Shown: positions 24,829 to 26,276 of the stretch, piece by piece
Position numbering within the stretch: position 1 is the first letter of the stretch
How the letters are laid out: every line of letters begins with the position of its first letter
Source of the DNA: Idiomarina sp. UBA6142
GTDB taxonomy: Bacteria > Pseudomonadota > Gammaproteobacteria > Enterobacterales > Alteromonadaceae
Assembly: GCA_002423905.1 (NCBI GenBank)
Contig: DIVC01000061.1
Location: 9,386 to 35,661, forward strand
Reading direction: 5' to 3'
Length of the DNA stretch: 26,276 nt
Notes under the pieces: generated by a model
Seen by the model: the letters and a program-made list of their open reading frames with translations, nothing else
The model's database searches: none
What the model was told of the DNA's origin: nothing
Program-made: the position numbers and the translations under genes

Positions 24829-25957
24829 ATGGGTGAGTTTTCCGAAAAAAGTCGGAGTATTTTCAAAACAAGCGCATGCTGATTTGCCGGAGCAGGCCAT
24901 TTATGAGCGTGAAGTAGGGCGTAGTGGTTTTTTTGGTCCCGCCACTCACTTTCATCATCGCCATGCCCCAACCGGTTGGAACAACTGGGAAGGTGAGTTG
25001 CGGCCGCGTAACTTCGATTTCAATAAACTGACCAAGCTGGCGGTTGAATCACCATGGTCGGTGCCGCTGTTGTTGCATAACGCCCACTGCAAATTCCGCA
25101 TTTGGCATTGTCGCGACAACATGCCGTTCTTAGTCCGTAACGCTGACGGCGATGAATTGCTGTTTATCCATGAAGGCCGTGGTGAGTTGTTCTGCGATTA
25201 TGGCCATATCACCCTTGAAAAGGGCGATTATTTCAGCATCCCACGCTCTACCAGCTGGCGTCTTGAACCCATCGAGCCGATGCAAATCGTGATGATTGAA
25301 GCCACCAACGGCTCTTATCAGTTGCCAGAAAAAGGCTTAGTGGGTAATCATGCGATTTTTGACCCAGGTTGCTTGGATGTCCCAGAAATTGACGATGCCT
25401 TCAAAGCACAGTATAGCGAAGAGCAGTGGCAGATTCAGGTCAAACGTCATGGTCAGGTGAGTGTTATTACCTATCCGTATAATCCGCTCGATGCCATTGG
25501 TTGGCACGGCGATCTTGCCCCGGTACGGATTAACTGGCGCGATATTCGGCCATTGATGAGTCATCGTTATCACTTACCACCGTCAGCCCATACCACCTTT
25601 GTGGCTGATCGGTTTGTCGTCTGTACCTTTGTGCCGCGGCCGATTGAGTCGGACCCAGGTGCCTTGCGGGTGCCGTTCTACCACAATAACGACGACTACG
25701 ATGAAGTGTTGTTCTACCATGAAGGTGACTTTTTCAGCCGTGATAACATCGACAAGGGCATGGTCACCTTCCACCCCGCTGGATTCACCCATGGTCCGCA
25801 TCCGAAAGCGTTTAAAGCCGGTTTAGAGTACAAGAAAAAATTCACTGACGAAGTGGCGGTGATGCTCGATACCCGTGATGCTTTGCATATAGGCGAGGTT
25901 TGCGCCAGTGTCGAAAATCCAGACTATGTGTATAGCTGGAAGCCAAAAACCGAATAG
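24821..25957 (+). CDS. hmgA: Homogentisate 1,2-dioxygenase, short form
   Basis: Ring-cleaving dioxygenase turning homogentisate into maleylacetoacetate. The 378 aa cupin-type protein is shorter than the classic enzyme (about 430-445 aa). The C-terminal block FYHNNDDYDEVLFYHEGDF (H288, E295) and FHPAGFTHGPHPKA (H318, H324, H327) supplies plausible iron ligands, and the N-terminal cupin has LLFIHEGRGELFCDYGHI. GGAG lies nine bases before ATG 24821, which falls inside the end of hpd. Position between hpd and a fumarylacetoacetate hydrolase family gene strongly supports the assignment; sequence alone would allow another cupin dioxygenase. Confidence 0.88.
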   Translation: MRKWVSFPKKVGVFSKQAHADLPEQAIYEREVGRSGFFGPATHFHHRHAPTGWNNWEGELRPRNFDFNKLTKLAVESPWSVPLLLHNAHCKFRIWHCRDNMPFLVRNADGDELLFIHEGRGELFCDYGHITLEKGDYFSIPRSTSWRLEPIEPMQIVMIEATNGSYQLPEKGLVGNHAIFDPGCLDVPEIDDAFKAQYSEEQWQIQVKRHGQVSVITYPYNPLDAIGWHGDLAPVRINWRDIRPLMSHRYHLPPSAHTTFVADRFVVCTFVPRPIESDPGALRVPFYHNNDDYDEVLFYHEGDFFSRDNIDKGMVTFHPAGFTHGPHPKAFKAGLEYKKKFTDEVAVMLDTRDALHIGEVCASVENPDYVYSWKPKTE

Positions 25958-25971
25958 GAAACAAACTTACG

Positions 25972-26276
25972 ATGAAGTTTGCAAGTTATCGAAATGGAAC
26001 TCGCGATGGCCAATTGATGTTGGTCAGTCGCGATTTACGTCACGCTGTGGCGGTACCGGCTTTAGCCGCCACGTTACAAGAAGTGCTCGACGATTGGGAT
26101 GGTATTGCGCCGGCATTAGCGCCGATTTATGCCGCCTTAAATGCCGGTAAGCTCAGTGAAGCGGTGGATTTTGACCAGCAGCTCTGCGAATCGCCGCTAC
26201 CGCGCGCTTACCAATGGGCCGATGGGAGCGCTTATGTCAATCACGTCGAATTGGTGCGTAAAGCACGTAACGCCGA
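25972..26276 (+). CDS. Fumarylacetoacetate hydrolase family protein (5' part, cut by window edge)
   Basis: The frame opens at ATG 25972, 14 bases after hmgA, with AGGAA upstream, and stays open to the window end (101 complete codons). It begins MKFASYRNGTRDGQLMLVSR and continues to PLPRAYQWADGSAYVNHVEL, the N-terminal pattern of the roughly 330 aa bacterial fumarylacetoacetate hydrolases that finish tyrosine degradation by giving fumarate and acetoacetate. The catalytic metal-binding part lies beyond the window. Assignment rests on these motifs and on the hpd-hmgA context. The usual symbol would be fahA. Confidence 0.85.
   Translation, partial: MKFASYRNGTRDGQLMLVSRDLRHAVAVPALAATLQEVLDDWDGIAPALAPIYAALNAGKLSEAVDFDQQLCESPLPRAYQWADGSAYVNHVELVRKARNA

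Noticed and set aside
1..26276. CRISPR arrays, insertion sequences, prophage genes, tRNA or rRNA genes
   Set aside because: No regularly spaced repeats, transposase or integrase motifs, or tRNA-like folds were noticed; the genes look like conserved core and catabolic genes.

Overview
The window is a chromosomal segment of a gammaproteobacterium with roughly balanced base composition. Gene order (truD-surE-pcm-yqaA-nlpD-rpoS, convergent mutS, then pncC-recA), a complete pspF/pspABC plus sapABCDF block, and an aerobic phenylalanine/tyrosine degradation cluster with TyrR together suggest a marine Alteromonadales-type organism, perhaps near Idiomarina or Shewanella. That placement is an inference from gene order and protein resemblance, not a measured phylogeny. 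I see no mobile elements, tRNA/rRNA genes or CRISPR arrays. Nearly all sequence is coding and almost every gene belongs to a known family.

Layout. (1) 1-4594, plus strand: the 3' part of truD, then surE, pcm, a YqaA/DedA-type membrane protein, nlpD and rpoS, each start overlapping the previous stop. This is a tightly coupled stress, repair and envelope unit ending in the stationary-phase sigma factor. (2) 4615-7179, minus strand: mutS, convergent with rpoS. (3) 7231-9661, plus strand: pncC, then recA behind a textbook LexA-controlled promoter, then a patatin-like RssA-type protein 19 bases after recA, where recX might be expected; a strong terminator closes the block. (4) 9729-17723, minus strand: pspF-sapA-sapB-sapC-sapD-sapF with overlapping genes, then putP (sodium/proline symporter) downstream with no visible terminator between. 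(5) 17724-19315, plus strand: the pspA-pspB-pspC phage-shock operon, divergent from pspF, with a sigma-54 promoter and a candidate PspF upstream site. (6) 19430-21849, plus strand: a methionine gamma-lyase overlapping phhA (phenylalanine 4-hydroxylase), followed by phhB (pterin carbinolamine dehydratase) and a strong terminator. (7) 21930-26276, plus strand: tyrR behind its own TyrR-box-like site, then an intergenic region with TyrR-box-like sites, then hpd, hmgA and the start of a fumarylacetoacetate hydrolase family gene.

How the genes work together. Blocks 6 and 7 form a nearly complete route: phenylalanine to tyrosine (PhhA, with PhhB recycling the pterin), 4-hydroxyphenylpyruvate to homogentisate (Hpd), ring opening (HmgA) and hydrolysis (FahA), probably controlled by TyrR. 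The tyrosine aminotransferase and maleylacetoacetate isomerase are not in the window. Block 4/5 couples the membrane-stress activator PspF to a Sap peptide/polyamine-type ABC transporter in one apparent transcript. The most unusual points are a TyrR whose AAA+ domain has lost the Walker B glutamate while keeping a full-length but degenerate L1 loop, the recA-rssA arrangement without recX, the mgl-phhA translational overlap, and a 14-base perfect palindrome upstream of hpd. I found no clear evidence of a wholly undescribed system.
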